Source: CAYYUA01 sp964542585
GTDB taxonomy: Bacteria > Bacteroidota > Bacteroidia > CAILMK01 > CAYYUA01
Reading direction: 5' to 3'
Length of the DNA: 64,000 nt
Assembly: GCA_964542585.1 (NCBI GenBank)
Contig: CAZIUI010000001.1
Location: forward strand, 124,001-188,000
This document shows positions 16,909 to 24,560 of this stretch, one piece after another (position 1 is the stretch's first letter; each line of letters begins with the position of its first letter). The notes beneath the pieces are model-generated. The model made no database searches, was not told the origin of the DNA, and saw nothing but the letters and a program-made list of their open reading frames with translations. The translations under genes and the position numbers were made by a program.

Positions 16909-18111
16909 ATGGGCTTTCTTCAAATTTTAGGATTAGTTTTAGCGATCAGCCTGATGAAAGGTTGTGGAGTTTCTGATAGCAGCCAGTCCACTAAGCGCAT
17001 ACAAGGCGTTACAATTCCGTTTTACAGGACTACTACCCTAGAACTACCTGTAAGTGATGATTTAAATTCAAGGGATTCGTTCAGCCAAGTGCTTTATGCT
17101 GCTCATCTGCGGCTCTTAAGGAAATTGATGAACGGGGAGTTGAAGGGATATGAAAATAATGGACTATCTCATACTTACTCCGCGGAAAAAATAAGAAGCA
17201 GGGCACGTGTTGAAGGTTATAAAAAAACTGAAGAAAGTTTAACGAGTCCTGAGTTTCGGAAAAATTTTATCCAAAATATTGACCGCCAGCGCTTTCACAA
17301 GTATACCTTAACACTCCGCTGGAAGTGGAAAGCCGATCAACAAAAGGGGGAAGTAAAGTTACTTAGCTTAACGCCTTACTTCCGCCCTAGTGTTAGCAGC
17401 GTTTCCCTCGGGGAGCAGCCATTGGCAAGCGTGAGCTATGGATCTTTTATCAAAGAACTGAAACCAAGCTTAAAGCAAACTTTTCAGGATAAAATCAAGC
17501 AATACCTCTTTAACCAACTACAGCAGTCAGAGGTAAACGATGAACCGTTGACTTACAAGGCCCAAACCCTAAACCAATCTGAAAATGTTCTAAAACGTCC
17601 TTTAATCTTCAGGTCAGATAGCACTTTTAAAGGGACTTTGGGACGCCAATTCAGTGCTTATCACCAAAAAATCCTTAAAGCCTCAAGAAATGGCCAAATC
17701 AGCGTCTATAAAAATGATACCTTAAATAAAACTTACCAATCACCTAAAGCCGTGAGAAGGATTAGAGGCGATAAAAAGGTGATAAAAGTTGCAAAGGGGA
17801 CGGGTAATCAGCAATTTTTTAGCGACACCACAATTTATGATCAGCTTAGTGCCTCGCAGTTCAAACGCTATTGGTTGCTAGAGCGTTGGATAAAGGTTAA
17901 AGAGAATCAATTCCAACTGGACCCCATAGCGCTTTCACCGGTTTATAGGCCAGTAAGAGGTGGAGTAACCCTAGGCGGTGTTAGTTTATTCTGGTTAAAA
18001 ATAAAAGACCTGGACCAAGTATTAAAACCCGCAGAAACCCGTTGGCTTAACGCTTACAGCTACCTGAAAGTGCAACGTCAATTAGCCGATCAAGGCTATA
18101 GTTTGCCTTAG
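16909..18111 (+). CDS. Lipoprotein with two GldN-like repeats
   Basis: Predicted lipoprotein of 400 residues: signal MGFLQILGLVLAISLMKG then Cys19. The ATG at 16909 is chosen because the longer frame would overlap egtD and put 38 unlikely residues before the signal. Two halves show the same order of motifs. Half 1: LRLLRKLMNGELKGYENNG, then a YTLTLRWKWKAD strand and LLSLTPYFRP with LGEQPLASVSYGSFIKEL. Half 2: KILKASRNGQISVYKNDTL, KRYWLLERWIKVKEN, ALSPVYRP and LGGVSLFWLKIKDLDQVL. This pattern (N-G-x-I-x-Y, R-W strand, I-x-P, LFW-I-x-Y) resembles the T9SS/gliding protein GldN/PorN, which is normally a single copy. Homology is by eye only; the role is unknown. It lies 37 bases after egtD. Confidence 0.55.
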   Translation: MGFLQILGLVLAISLMKGCGVSDSSQSTKRIQGVTIPFYRTTTLELPVSDDLNSRDSFSQVLYAAHLRLLRKLMNGELKGYENNGLSHTYSAEKIRSRARVEGYKKTEESLTSPEFRKNFIQNIDRQRFHKYTLTLRWKWKADQQKGEVKLLSLTPYFRPSVSSVSLGEQPLASVSYGSFIKELKPSLKQTFQDKIKQYLFNQLQQSEVNDEPLTYKAQTLNQSENVLKRPLIFRSDSTFKGTLGRQFSAYHQKILKASRNGQISVYKNDTLNKTYQSPKAVRRIRGDKKVIKVAKGTGNQQFFSDTTIYDQLSASQFKRYWLLERWIKVKENQFQLDPIALSPVYRPVRGGVTLGGVSLFWLKIKDLDQVLKPAETRWLNAYSYLKVQRQLADQGYSLP

Positions 18112-18123
18112 AATAGTAGCATT

Positions 18124-18891
18124 TCAAAAATGCCTGCGAATAGCAGCGAGTTGATGAGTGTAATCCTGGAGCCCTTCGTTATAAATACCATGGGGATCAA
18201 TGGTATCCTGACGGACTTTTTCAGAAGCATGAATAACCTTATTAATACCGGTTAGTATTCCGGAGTGGCTTATATTACCCTGGTTATTTTTGAAAAAGAC
18301 CAAATCGCCCTCTTGTGCTTTGGATAGGTTATCGATTGGTTTCCCTTGCTCTACCTGGAATGGCGTATCGCGGTGTAAAGGAATACCACTGTAGCGCATG
18401 AGTATTTGCGTTAAGCCCGAGCAGTCAATACCAAAGCTACTCCGCCCACCCCATAAATAAGGGGTTCCCAGAAACCTTTCTGCCATTTGGATAGCTGCTG
18501 TAGGCTTTTGATAGGCTTCAAAGGCTTGCCCCTTGAGTTGAAAAAAAGCTGTTTTTAGGAAACAATATTTGCCATCAAAAAAGGGAAGGGGGGTTCCTAG
18601 TCCCAGATAAATGAATAGCTCATCATTGAATAAGCTTTGAAAAGGTTCCTTAACCAGGAATTGGTTAGGCTGAGCCTCGGGCAATGGAGAATCACTGGTA
18701 AAACATTCTATCTGACGGCTGAATAGCCACCCCTCATAATGGTCATAGGTCATACGGACGTACAACCAATTAGCATGGCTTTCAAGAATTTGAAACGATT
18801 CACCAAACAATAAGCTCGAAACCATTGAAGCCGAATCAAAAGGCTCACCACGTAAGGGCATGAAGGGGTTGTTACAAATACCGTAGTCCAT
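18124..18891 (-). CDS. NlpC/P60 family cell-wall hydrolase with SH3-like N-terminal region
   Basis: A C40-type cysteine peptidase of 255 residues. The N-terminal half (ESHANWLYVRMTYDHYEGWL) has the look of an SH3b domain and may bind cell wall. The catalytic half shows AERFLGTPYLWGGRSSFGID ending in Asp, followed by Cys-Ser-Gly; the Cys is the nucleophile. DLVFFKNNQGNISHSGIL carries the catalytic His and KVIHASEK the third polar residue. Similar proteins cleave D-Glu-Dpm bonds in muropeptides. No clear signal peptide is seen, so the protein may act in the cytosol on recycled peptides, or its export signal is atypical. Convergent with the GldN-like gene. Confidence 0.88.
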   Translation of the reverse strand: MDYGICNNPFMPLRGEPFDSASMVSSLLFGESFQILESHANWLYVRMTYDHYEGWLFSRQIECFTSDSPLPEAQPNQFLVKEPFQSLFNDELFIYLGLGTPLPFFDGKYCFLKTAFFQLKGQAFEAYQKPTAAIQMAERFLGTPYLWGGRSSFGIDCSGLTQILMRYSGIPLHRDTPFQVEQGKPIDNLSKAQEGDLVFFKNNQGNISHSGILTGINKVIHASEKVRQDTIDPHGIYNEGLQDYTHQLAAIRRHF

Positions 18892-18923
18892 CTGGTCAGA
18901 TTATAATACATCAAATTTAAACA

Positions 18924-18953
18924 TTAAAAAACCGGCCTTTAAGAAGACCGGTT
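18924..18953 (-). terminator. Predicted Rho-independent terminator downstream of the ferredoxin gene
   Basis: The inverted repeat AACCGGcCTT-TAAG-AAGaCCGGTT (18930-18953) forms a 10-bp stem with one mismatch. Read on the minus strand it is followed by TTTTT. It lies 45 bases beyond the ferredoxin stop at 18998, before the NlpC/P60 gene on the same strand. Confidence 0.75.
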
Positions 18954-18997
18954 CCAATAGTTTATGTAACTAAAAAAGTTAAGGAGTAACAAGCTAG

Positions 18998-19345
18998 TTA
19001 TTCAAGGTGCAACTCTTCTTTTTTAGCCATTAGTTCTTCTTCCGTTTCCGGATTATCGGGGTCATCCACGCAGCAATCTACGGGACAAACTGCTGCACAC
19101 TGTGGTTCCTCATGAAATCCCACACATTCTGTACACTTATCAGGTACAATGTAATAGATCTCATCAGACAAAGGCTCGAACCGTTTGCTAGCATCAATTT
19201 TTTCATCTTTGTAAGTGATAGTTCCGGAAAGGTTGGTACCGTCTTGAAAAGACCACTCAGTTCCGGGTTCGTAAATAGCATTATTGGGGCATTCCGGTTC
19301 GCAAGCTCCACAATTTATGCATTCTTCCGTGATTGTTATAGCCAT
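18998..19345 (-). CDS. Dicluster 4Fe-4S ferredoxin
   Basis: A small electron carrier of 115 residues predicted to bind two [4Fe-4S] clusters. Cys motifs are CINCGACEPECPNNAI near the N-terminus and DKCTECVGFHEEPQC with CAAVCPVDCC near the middle. The second motif has an eight-residue insertion between the CxxC and the CxxxCP, as in long-type (Allochromatium-like) ferredoxins. The last 25 residues are acidic (DDPDNPETEEELMAKKEELH). It is divergently transcribed from a LuxC-like acyl-CoA reductase; this pairing recurs in Bacteroidota, so the ferredoxin may supply a partner of that pathway, though this is inference. A near-consensus TACCTTCG lies at minus 19382-19389. Confidence 0.92.
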   Translation of the reverse strand: MAITITEECINCGACEPECPNNAIYEPGTEWSFQDGTNLSGTITYKDEKIDASKRFEPLSDEIYYIVPDKCTECVGFHEEPQCAAVCPVDCCVDDPDNPETEEELMAKKEELHLE

Positions 19346-19428
19346 AAAACGGTATTTTTTAATGAATTTCTAATTTATGAACGAAGGTAGAAAAGATTTG
19401 TTTAACTAGCTTTGTAAAAGCATGTATT

Positions 19429-20469
19429 ATGCCAAAATCCACCATAGACGTCCTTTCAGAGTGGGGACAACACATTTATAACAATTTAAATACGGAGCGG
19501 TTTCAAGCAAAGATTAAAGAAGCCCATTTCTACAACCGGTGGTTTACCCCAGATTACACCAAAAGGGCCCTGAAAGCTATTGCAGAGGAATTTTTGGATA
19601 AAGAAAAACTTCAACAATGGGCTAACGCTTATCCCATGGAAAATGGGGATCCTAAGACTGCAGGAATTGTTATGGCAGGCAATATTCCCTTAGTTGGATT
19701 TCATGATCTGTTGGCAGTTTTGGTAAGTGGTCATCAAGCGGTGGTTAAACTTTCTGAAAAGGATGATAAGCTGCTTCCTTTTTTGTTAAAGGAACTGGCT
19801 GACATTGACTCCGACTTAGCAAAAAAGGTGACTTTAACTGGAAAGCTACAGGGGTTTGATGCCGTAATAGCAACGGGTAGTAATCTATCGGCCAGATACT
19901 TTAATTACTATTTCAGGGACTATCCGCATATCATACGTAGAAATCGTAATGGAGTTGCTATTTTGACCGGAAATGAGAGCCACGACCAATTAATGGGATT
20001 GGCGGAAGATGTTTTTCGCTTTTTTGGGCTTGGATGCCGGAATGTGGCTAAAATTTACGTTCCCGAAGGATATGATTTTATACCTTTAATGGAGGTATTT
20101 GAAAATTTCAGGGATTTAATTAATCATAAACCTTACGAAAACAATTACCTTTACAATAAAAGCTTTATGGTAATGAATAATGAAGCTTTCATGGATACGG
20201 GTTTTTTCATGGTTCGGGAATCTGATAATTTGGCTTCTCCAATAGCAATGCTGCACTACAGTTACTTCAGTTCTAGGAATGCTTTAAAACATGAACTTCA
20301 GCAAAAAATGGAAGAGATTCAATGTATTGTCGGTGACCCTGAAGCTCATGAGCTGGTAGAAGTCCAGCCGGGCTATGCTCAGCAACCCTCTTTATGGGAT
20401 TATCCGGATAAGGTTGATACCATGGAGTTTTTAACGAACCTTACTACTTATAACACAGCATCAAAGTAA
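19429..20469 (+). CDS. Acyl-CoA reductase, LuxC-like
   Basis: Predicted NAD(P)H-dependent reductase that converts acyl-CoA to fatty aldehyde. The 346-residue protein has an aldehyde dehydrogenase-like fold. AGIVMAGNIPLVGFHDLLAV and GHQAVVKLSEKDD match the cofactor region and FFGLGCRNVAKIYVP contains the likely catalytic Cys203. SLWDYPDKVDTMEFLTNL is the C-terminal signature of the Bacteroidota group. No luciferase genes are near. A TAGCTTTG element at 19407-19414 fits the -7 box, leaving a very short leader before the ATG at 19429. Confidence 0.85.
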   Translation: MPKSTIDVLSEWGQHIYNNLNTERFQAKIKEAHFYNRWFTPDYTKRALKAIAEEFLDKEKLQQWANAYPMENGDPKTAGIVMAGNIPLVGFHDLLAVLVSGHQAVVKLSEKDDKLLPFLLKELADIDSDLAKKVTLTGKLQGFDAVIATGSNLSARYFNYYFRDYPHIIRRNRNGVAILTGNESHDQLMGLAEDVFRFFGLGCRNVAKIYVPEGYDFIPLMEVFENFRDLINHKPYENNYLYNKSFMVMNNEAFMDTGFFMVRESDNLASPIAMLHYSYFSSRNALKHELQQKMEEIQCIVGDPEAHELVEVQPGYAQQPSLWDYPDKVDTMEFLTNLTTYNTASK

Positions 20470-20562
20470 GTTTATGGCAGCCTTTCACAATCTCATGGAT
20501 GCCATCTGAAAGACTAAAGGAATTTTTAGTAGATTTGAGGTACTTAAAAAATAATCCATACT

Positions 20563-22068
20563 TTGGATCCTATTCATACTGCACTCATTAGTGTGTATAA
20601 CAAATCAGCTCTTCCAGAGCTACTTAAAACCCTTTCTGATCATCAAATCAACATTATCTCATCGGGTGGTACCAAGGATTTTATTGAAGAACAGGGCTAT
20701 AACGCAGAGGCTATTGAGTCACTCACGGGGTATCCCTCCATATTAGGAGGGCGCGTTAAAACGCTTCATCCTAAAGTTTTTGGAGGAATTCTTAGCCGCC
20801 GGGGTACGGATGATGAAACAATGAAAACCTATGAGATTCCGGGTATTGATCTGGTAATTGTTGATTGTTATCCTTTTGAAGAAGTATTGAAAAATGAGGC
20901 TGATCTAGACACCCTTGTAGATCATATTGACATTGGCGGTATTTCCCTTATACGGGCAGCCGCTAAAAACTTTAAAAGTGTTGCCGTTATTCCCTCCGCG
21001 GATTATCTAGGGGATTTGAATCAGATTTTAAGAGAGCAAAAGGGGCACACTACTGTTGAACAAAGGCAGCACTGGGCTACTAAGGCTTTTGCTTTTTCAG
21101 CCCAATATGACACTACCATACAACAGACTCTTCAAGCTGAAACCACGGCTCCGGTAAGCCTGCCCCCCGGGCAGAGCCTTCGCTACGGAGAAAACCCCCA
21201 TCAGCAAAGTTTTTTTCATGGGAACCTGAATGCCTATTTCTCTCAGTTAAGTGGCAAGCAGTTGTCGCATAACAATCTGGTAGATATAGACGCTGCTGTA
21301 CGCCTGATTGAAGATTTACCCCAAAACAGTTTTGCAATTATTAAGCACACAAACCCTTGTGGTGTTGGTTGCCGGAATGACCTAAAAACGGCTTGGGAAG
21401 TTGCCTATAATGGCGATCCCGTCTCAGCTTTTGGTGGTATATTGGTAACCAATAGGAAATTAGACGAAGCTACAGCTAGTGCCATTGGAGATTTGTTTTT
21501 TGAGGTACTGATTGCTCCGGGTTTTGAGGAAAAAGCTTTAGAGCAGCTCAAGCAGAAGAAGAACCGGATTATCCTCAAGCAGCAGCAACCGCTTCAGGCT
21601 AAAAGAGAGGTGAATAGTGTTCTTGATGGCGTTCTTCAACAAGATCGGGATCTAAAAACAGAAGGACTTAACGATATGCAATTGGTAACCCAAACCCCTC
21701 CAAAGGAAGATCAGGGCTACCAAGAGATGGCTTTTGCTAACACTGTAGTAAAACATGCTAAATCGAATGCGATTGTTCTCACCTACAATCACCAACTAGT
21801 AGGGGTAGGAGTTGGGCAAACATCCAGGGTGGATTCCCTTCGTCAGGCTATTGCCAAGGCTCAGTATTTTGATCTGCCCTTAAAAGGAGCTACCATGGCC
21901 TCAGATGCATTCTTCCCTTTTTCTGATTCGGTGGCTATTGCCCATGAAGCTGGCATTCAGCAAGTTATTCAGCCCGGCGGTTCAAAAAGAGACCAGGATT
22001 CAATTGATTACTGTAATGATCAGGGTATGGCCATGGTCACCACCGGCAAACGCCATTTTAAACATTAA
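20563..22068 (+). CDS. purH: Bifunctional AICAR formyltransferase / IMP cyclohydrolase
   Basis: Catalyses the last two steps of de novo purine synthesis. The IMP cyclohydrolase domain comes first (TALISVYNKSALPELLKTLS, SSGGTKDFIE, LGGRVKTLHPKVFGGILSRR, DLVIVDCYPFEEVL) and the transformylase domain second (LRYGENPHQQSFF, IIKHTNPCGVGCRN, DPVSAFGGI, TMASDAFFPFSDSV, IQPGGSKRDQDSIDYCNDQG). Length (501) is typical. The start is TTG at 20563; no ATG exists between it and the first conserved residues. A TAGATTTG -7 element lies at 20530-20537. mreB begins four bases after the stop, a linkage common in Bacteroidota. Confidence 0.96.
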   Translation: MDPIHTALISVYNKSALPELLKTLSDHQINIISSGGTKDFIEEQGYNAEAIESLTGYPSILGGRVKTLHPKVFGGILSRRGTDDETMKTYEIPGIDLVIVDCYPFEEVLKNEADLDTLVDHIDIGGISLIRAAAKNFKSVAVIPSADYLGDLNQILREQKGHTTVEQRQHWATKAFAFSAQYDTTIQQTLQAETTAPVSLPPGQSLRYGENPHQQSFFHGNLNAYFSQLSGKQLSHNNLVDIDAAVRLIEDLPQNSFAIIKHTNPCGVGCRNDLKTAWEVAYNGDPVSAFGGILVTNRKLDEATASAIGDLFFEVLIAPGFEEKALEQLKQKKNRIILKQQQPLQAKREVNSVLDGVLQQDRDLKTEGLNDMQLVTQTPPKEDQGYQEMAFANTVVKHAKSNAIVLTYNHQLVGVGVGQTSRVDSLRQAIAKAQYFDLPLKGATMASDAFFPFSDSVAIAHEAGIQQVIQPGGSKRDQDSIDYCNDQGMAMVTTGKRHFKH

Positions 22069-22072
22069 CTTT

Positions 22073-23095
22073 ATGGGAGTATTCGATTTTTTCGTCCAAG
22101 AACTTGCGATTGATCTTGGAACTGCCAATACGCTTATTATTTACCGGGATCAGGTAGTTGTGGAGCAACCTTCTATTATTGCTGTCAATAGACTTAGTGG
22201 AGACCTCGTAGCGGTAGGGCATCAGGCCATGATGATGCATGGTAAGACCCATGATGACATTAAAACAATACGGCCTTTAAAAGATGGGGTCATAGCTGAT
22301 TTTAATGCAGCTGAGCAAATGCTGCGCAGCATGATCAGCATGGTCAATGAAGGTAAGCAGTACTTCGCTCCCCACCTGAGGATGGTTATTTGCATCCCGT
22401 CTGGTATTACGGAAGTTGAAAAACGTGCTGTCAAAGATTCGGCTGAGCGGGCCGGCAGTAAAGAGGTGAAATTAATACATGAACCCATGGCAGCTGCTAT
22501 AGGCATTGGAATCGATGTAGAAGCTCCCAACGGTAATATGATTATTGATATTGGAGGGGGAACCACTGAGGTTGCCGTCATTGCATTGGGCGGAATTGTC
22601 TGTGACCAATCCATCAGGGTTGCAGGGGATGAGTTTACGGCAGATATTGAAGAGTACATGCGCCGGGAGCACAATATTTTGATAGGGGAGCGGTCAGCTG
22701 AAAAAATGAAGATCGCAGTAGGGTCAGCGCTTCCGGAATTAGATGATCCTCCTGAGGATTACAAAGTAAGTGGACGGGATTTGATGACAGGCGTTCCAAA
22801 AGAAATTACGATTAACTACGCTGAAATTGCTCACGCGCTGGATGAATCAATAGGAAAGATTGAGGAAGCGATAATGCGGGTATTAGAGGAGACGCCTCCT
22901 GAACTTTCCTCAGATATTTACAAGACCGGGCTTTATTTAAATGGTGGTGGAGCCTTAATTCGTGGGCTTGATAAACGCGTTGGAGAAAAAACTAAGCTTC
23001 CGGTTCATATTGCAGAAGACCCCTTAAGAAGCGTTGCGCGTGGTACCGGCATAGCCCTCAAAAACATGGACCGCTTTAAGTTCCTCATCAGCTGA
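22073..23095 (+). CDS. mreB: Rod shape-determining protein MreB
   Basis: An actin-like ATPase that forms membrane-associated filaments guiding lateral wall synthesis. From the ATG at 22073 (MGVFDFFVQELAIDLGTANT) it has 340 residues, the normal size. Actin-fold motifs are AIDLGTANTLI (phosphate 1), MIIDIGGGTTEVAVIALGGI (phosphate 2), RVAGDEFTADIEEYMRREHN and YLNGGGALIRGLDKRVGE (adenosine motif). The frame is open further upstream inside purH, but no homology lies there. It forms one cluster with purH, mreC, mreD, mrdA and rodA. Confidence 0.96.
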   Translation: MGVFDFFVQELAIDLGTANTLIIYRDQVVVEQPSIIAVNRLSGDLVAVGHQAMMMHGKTHDDIKTIRPLKDGVIADFNAAEQMLRSMISMVNEGKQYFAPHLRMVICIPSGITEVEKRAVKDSAERAGSKEVKLIHEPMAAAIGIGIDVEAPNGNMIIDIGGGTTEVAVIALGGIVCDQSIRVAGDEFTADIEEYMRREHNILIGERSAEKMKIAVGSALPELDDPPEDYKVSGRDLMTGVPKEITINYAEIAHALDESIGKIEEAIMRVLEETPPELSSDIYKTGLYLNGGGALIRGLDKRVGEKTKLPVHIAEDPLRSVARGTGIALKNMDRFKFLIS

Positions 23096-23162
23096 AAGTA
23101 GCAGCGATTGAGTGTAGTAGCCAGCAAAAGCTGATTAATGGATATCATAAGGCTAAGCAGCT

Positions 23163-24044
23163 ATGCGGAACCTGTTAATCTTTCTAGTCAGGTATCAGAA
23201 TTTTTTCCTTTTCATATTTCTGGAAATTGCCTGCTTTGTGTTGATTTTTAATTACCAGTACTACCACCAATCGAAAGCTTTGAGTGCAGTACAGGAGATT
23301 GCTGGTAGTTATTACAGTTCAACCGTTGAGGTCCGCAATTATTTTCATTTAAAGCAAATTAACGATAGTCTCAAAAAAGCTAATACCCGCCTGCTAAACC
23401 GTCTAGCAAAAAACCAAGCGGTTAAGCAACAATCCCTTCCCTCCCTAAAGGATACTTTTAAAAAAAGCTTACCAACTCCAGATACGGCTCTCAGTGACAC
23501 TTTCGTTAATGATCCTGAACAGCAGTACCGTTATCTGTGGGCCAAGATCATATTCAATTCCGTGAGTAAGCGTAACAATTACCTAACCCTTAACCGCGGA
23601 ACTAATGATGGATTAGTAGCTCCGATGGGCTTGATCACGACTAAAGGAGTGGTAGGAATCATAAAAAATACTTCAAATAATTATGCTGTTGGAATATCAA
23701 TTTTGCATAATGATTTTAGTTTAAGTTGCGAAATAAAGGAAAACAATCAGATAGGGGCATTGAATTGGAATGGAAAAGATCCTAGAATTTTACAACTAGA
23801 TGATATACCTACCCATGTGACAGTGAAAGAAGGGCAGCATGTTGTAACAAGCTCTTATTCCAGGCTTTTTCCACAAGGATTGCCGGTTGGCCGGGTTGTA
23901 GGGTACAACAAAGGGTCTAATGCCAATTTCTACGATATTCAGGTAAGGCTAAATCAAAGCTTACGTAGCCTTCAGTATGTCTATGTCATAAAAAACCGGA
24001 ATTTGGAAGAGCAAGTTGAGCTGGAAAAAGCTGCAAAACCATGA
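23163..24044 (+). CDS. mreC: Rod shape-determining protein MreC
   Basis: A bitopic membrane protein linking MreB filaments to periplasmic wall synthases. The 293-residue product has one N-terminal transmembrane helix at about residues 13-31 (FFLFIFLEIACFVLIFNYQY). A coiled-coil segment (RNYFHLKQINDSLKKANTRL) follows, then the beta-rich MreC domain: NYLTLNRGTNDGLVAPMGLI, GVVGIIKNTSNNYAVGIS, NQIGALNWNG and DIPTHVTVKEGQHVVTSSYS. It lies 67 bases after mreB and overlaps mreD by four bases (ATGA). Confidence 0.93.
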   Translation: MRNLLIFLVRYQNFFLFIFLEIACFVLIFNYQYYHQSKALSAVQEIAGSYYSSTVEVRNYFHLKQINDSLKKANTRLLNRLAKNQAVKQQSLPSLKDTFKKSLPTPDTALSDTFVNDPEQQYRYLWAKIIFNSVSKRNNYLTLNRGTNDGLVAPMGLITTKGVVGIIKNTSNNYAVGISILHNDFSLSCEIKENNQIGALNWNGKDPRILQLDDIPTHVTVKEGQHVVTSSYSRLFPQGLPVGRVVGYNKGSNANFYDIQVRLNQSLRSLQYVYVIKNRNLEEQVELEKAAKP

Positions 24045-24559
24045 TACAAGGTTTAGCTCGTTATGCTATTGTAGGTCTGCTTTTACTCCTGTTACAAGTG
24101 ACAGTGGTCAACAACATGATTCTATTTAACCTTGTGCATCCTCATGTTTATTTCATGGTATTACTGATTTTGCCCTTTAATATGCCTCAATGGAGCTTTT
24201 TGTTAACCTGTTTTGGCTATGGACTGGTTATGGACCTTTTCACATACACACCGGGTATTCATGCATCCGCATGCGTTTTGGTAGGTTTCCTCAGACCACA
24301 CTTATTAAATGCTTTTACTCCGCTAAAAGGAAAAGGAGAGCATGAGGCTCCACACTTACAGGCATTAGGGTTTGGTAATTTCTCTCTTTACCTGGTTTCT
24401 TTTGTTTTTTTTCATCAGCTTATGCTGCATTTGGTAGAGGTGTTCAGTTTCGCGGAATTGGGAAGGACTTTACTAAGAACTGGCATTAATACCATTGCTA
24501 CCTGGCTAGTTATGATGGTAATTGAGCTATTGGTATTCTACAGAACGGTAAAGGAATAG
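24041..24559 (+). CDS. mreD: Rod shape-determining protein MreD
   Basis: A small polytopic inner-membrane protein of the elongasome, 172 residues. Hydrophobic helices are seen at about residues 8-27 (YAIVGLLLLLLQVTVVNNMI), 33-48 (PHVYFMVLLILPFNMP), 52-73 (FLLTCFGYGLVMDLF), 110-130 and 145-168. MreD sequences diverge strongly, so the call rests on size, helix pattern, the G-x-x-M-D-L-F segment and the location between mreC and mrdA. The start overlaps the mreC stop by four bases, implying translational coupling. Confidence 0.88.
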   Translation: MIQGLARYAIVGLLLLLLQVTVVNNMILFNLVHPHVYFMVLLILPFNMPQWSFLLTCFGYGLVMDLFTYTPGIHASACVLVGFLRPHLLNAFTPLKGKGEHEAPHLQALGFGNFSLYLVSFVFFHQLMLHLVEVFSFAELGRTLLRTGINTIATWLVMMVIELLVFYRTVKE

Positions 24560-24560
24560 T

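Noticed and set aside
18119..18133. Hairpin GCATTT-CAA-AAATGC between GldN-like and NlpC genes as a terminator
   Set aside because: The stem is only six bp, AT-rich, overlaps the NlpC coding end and lacks a U-tract.
21905..22072. Longer start of mreB inside purH
   Set aside because: The overlapping part is a shadow of PurH's conserved C-terminus; MreB homology begins at the ATG at 22073.
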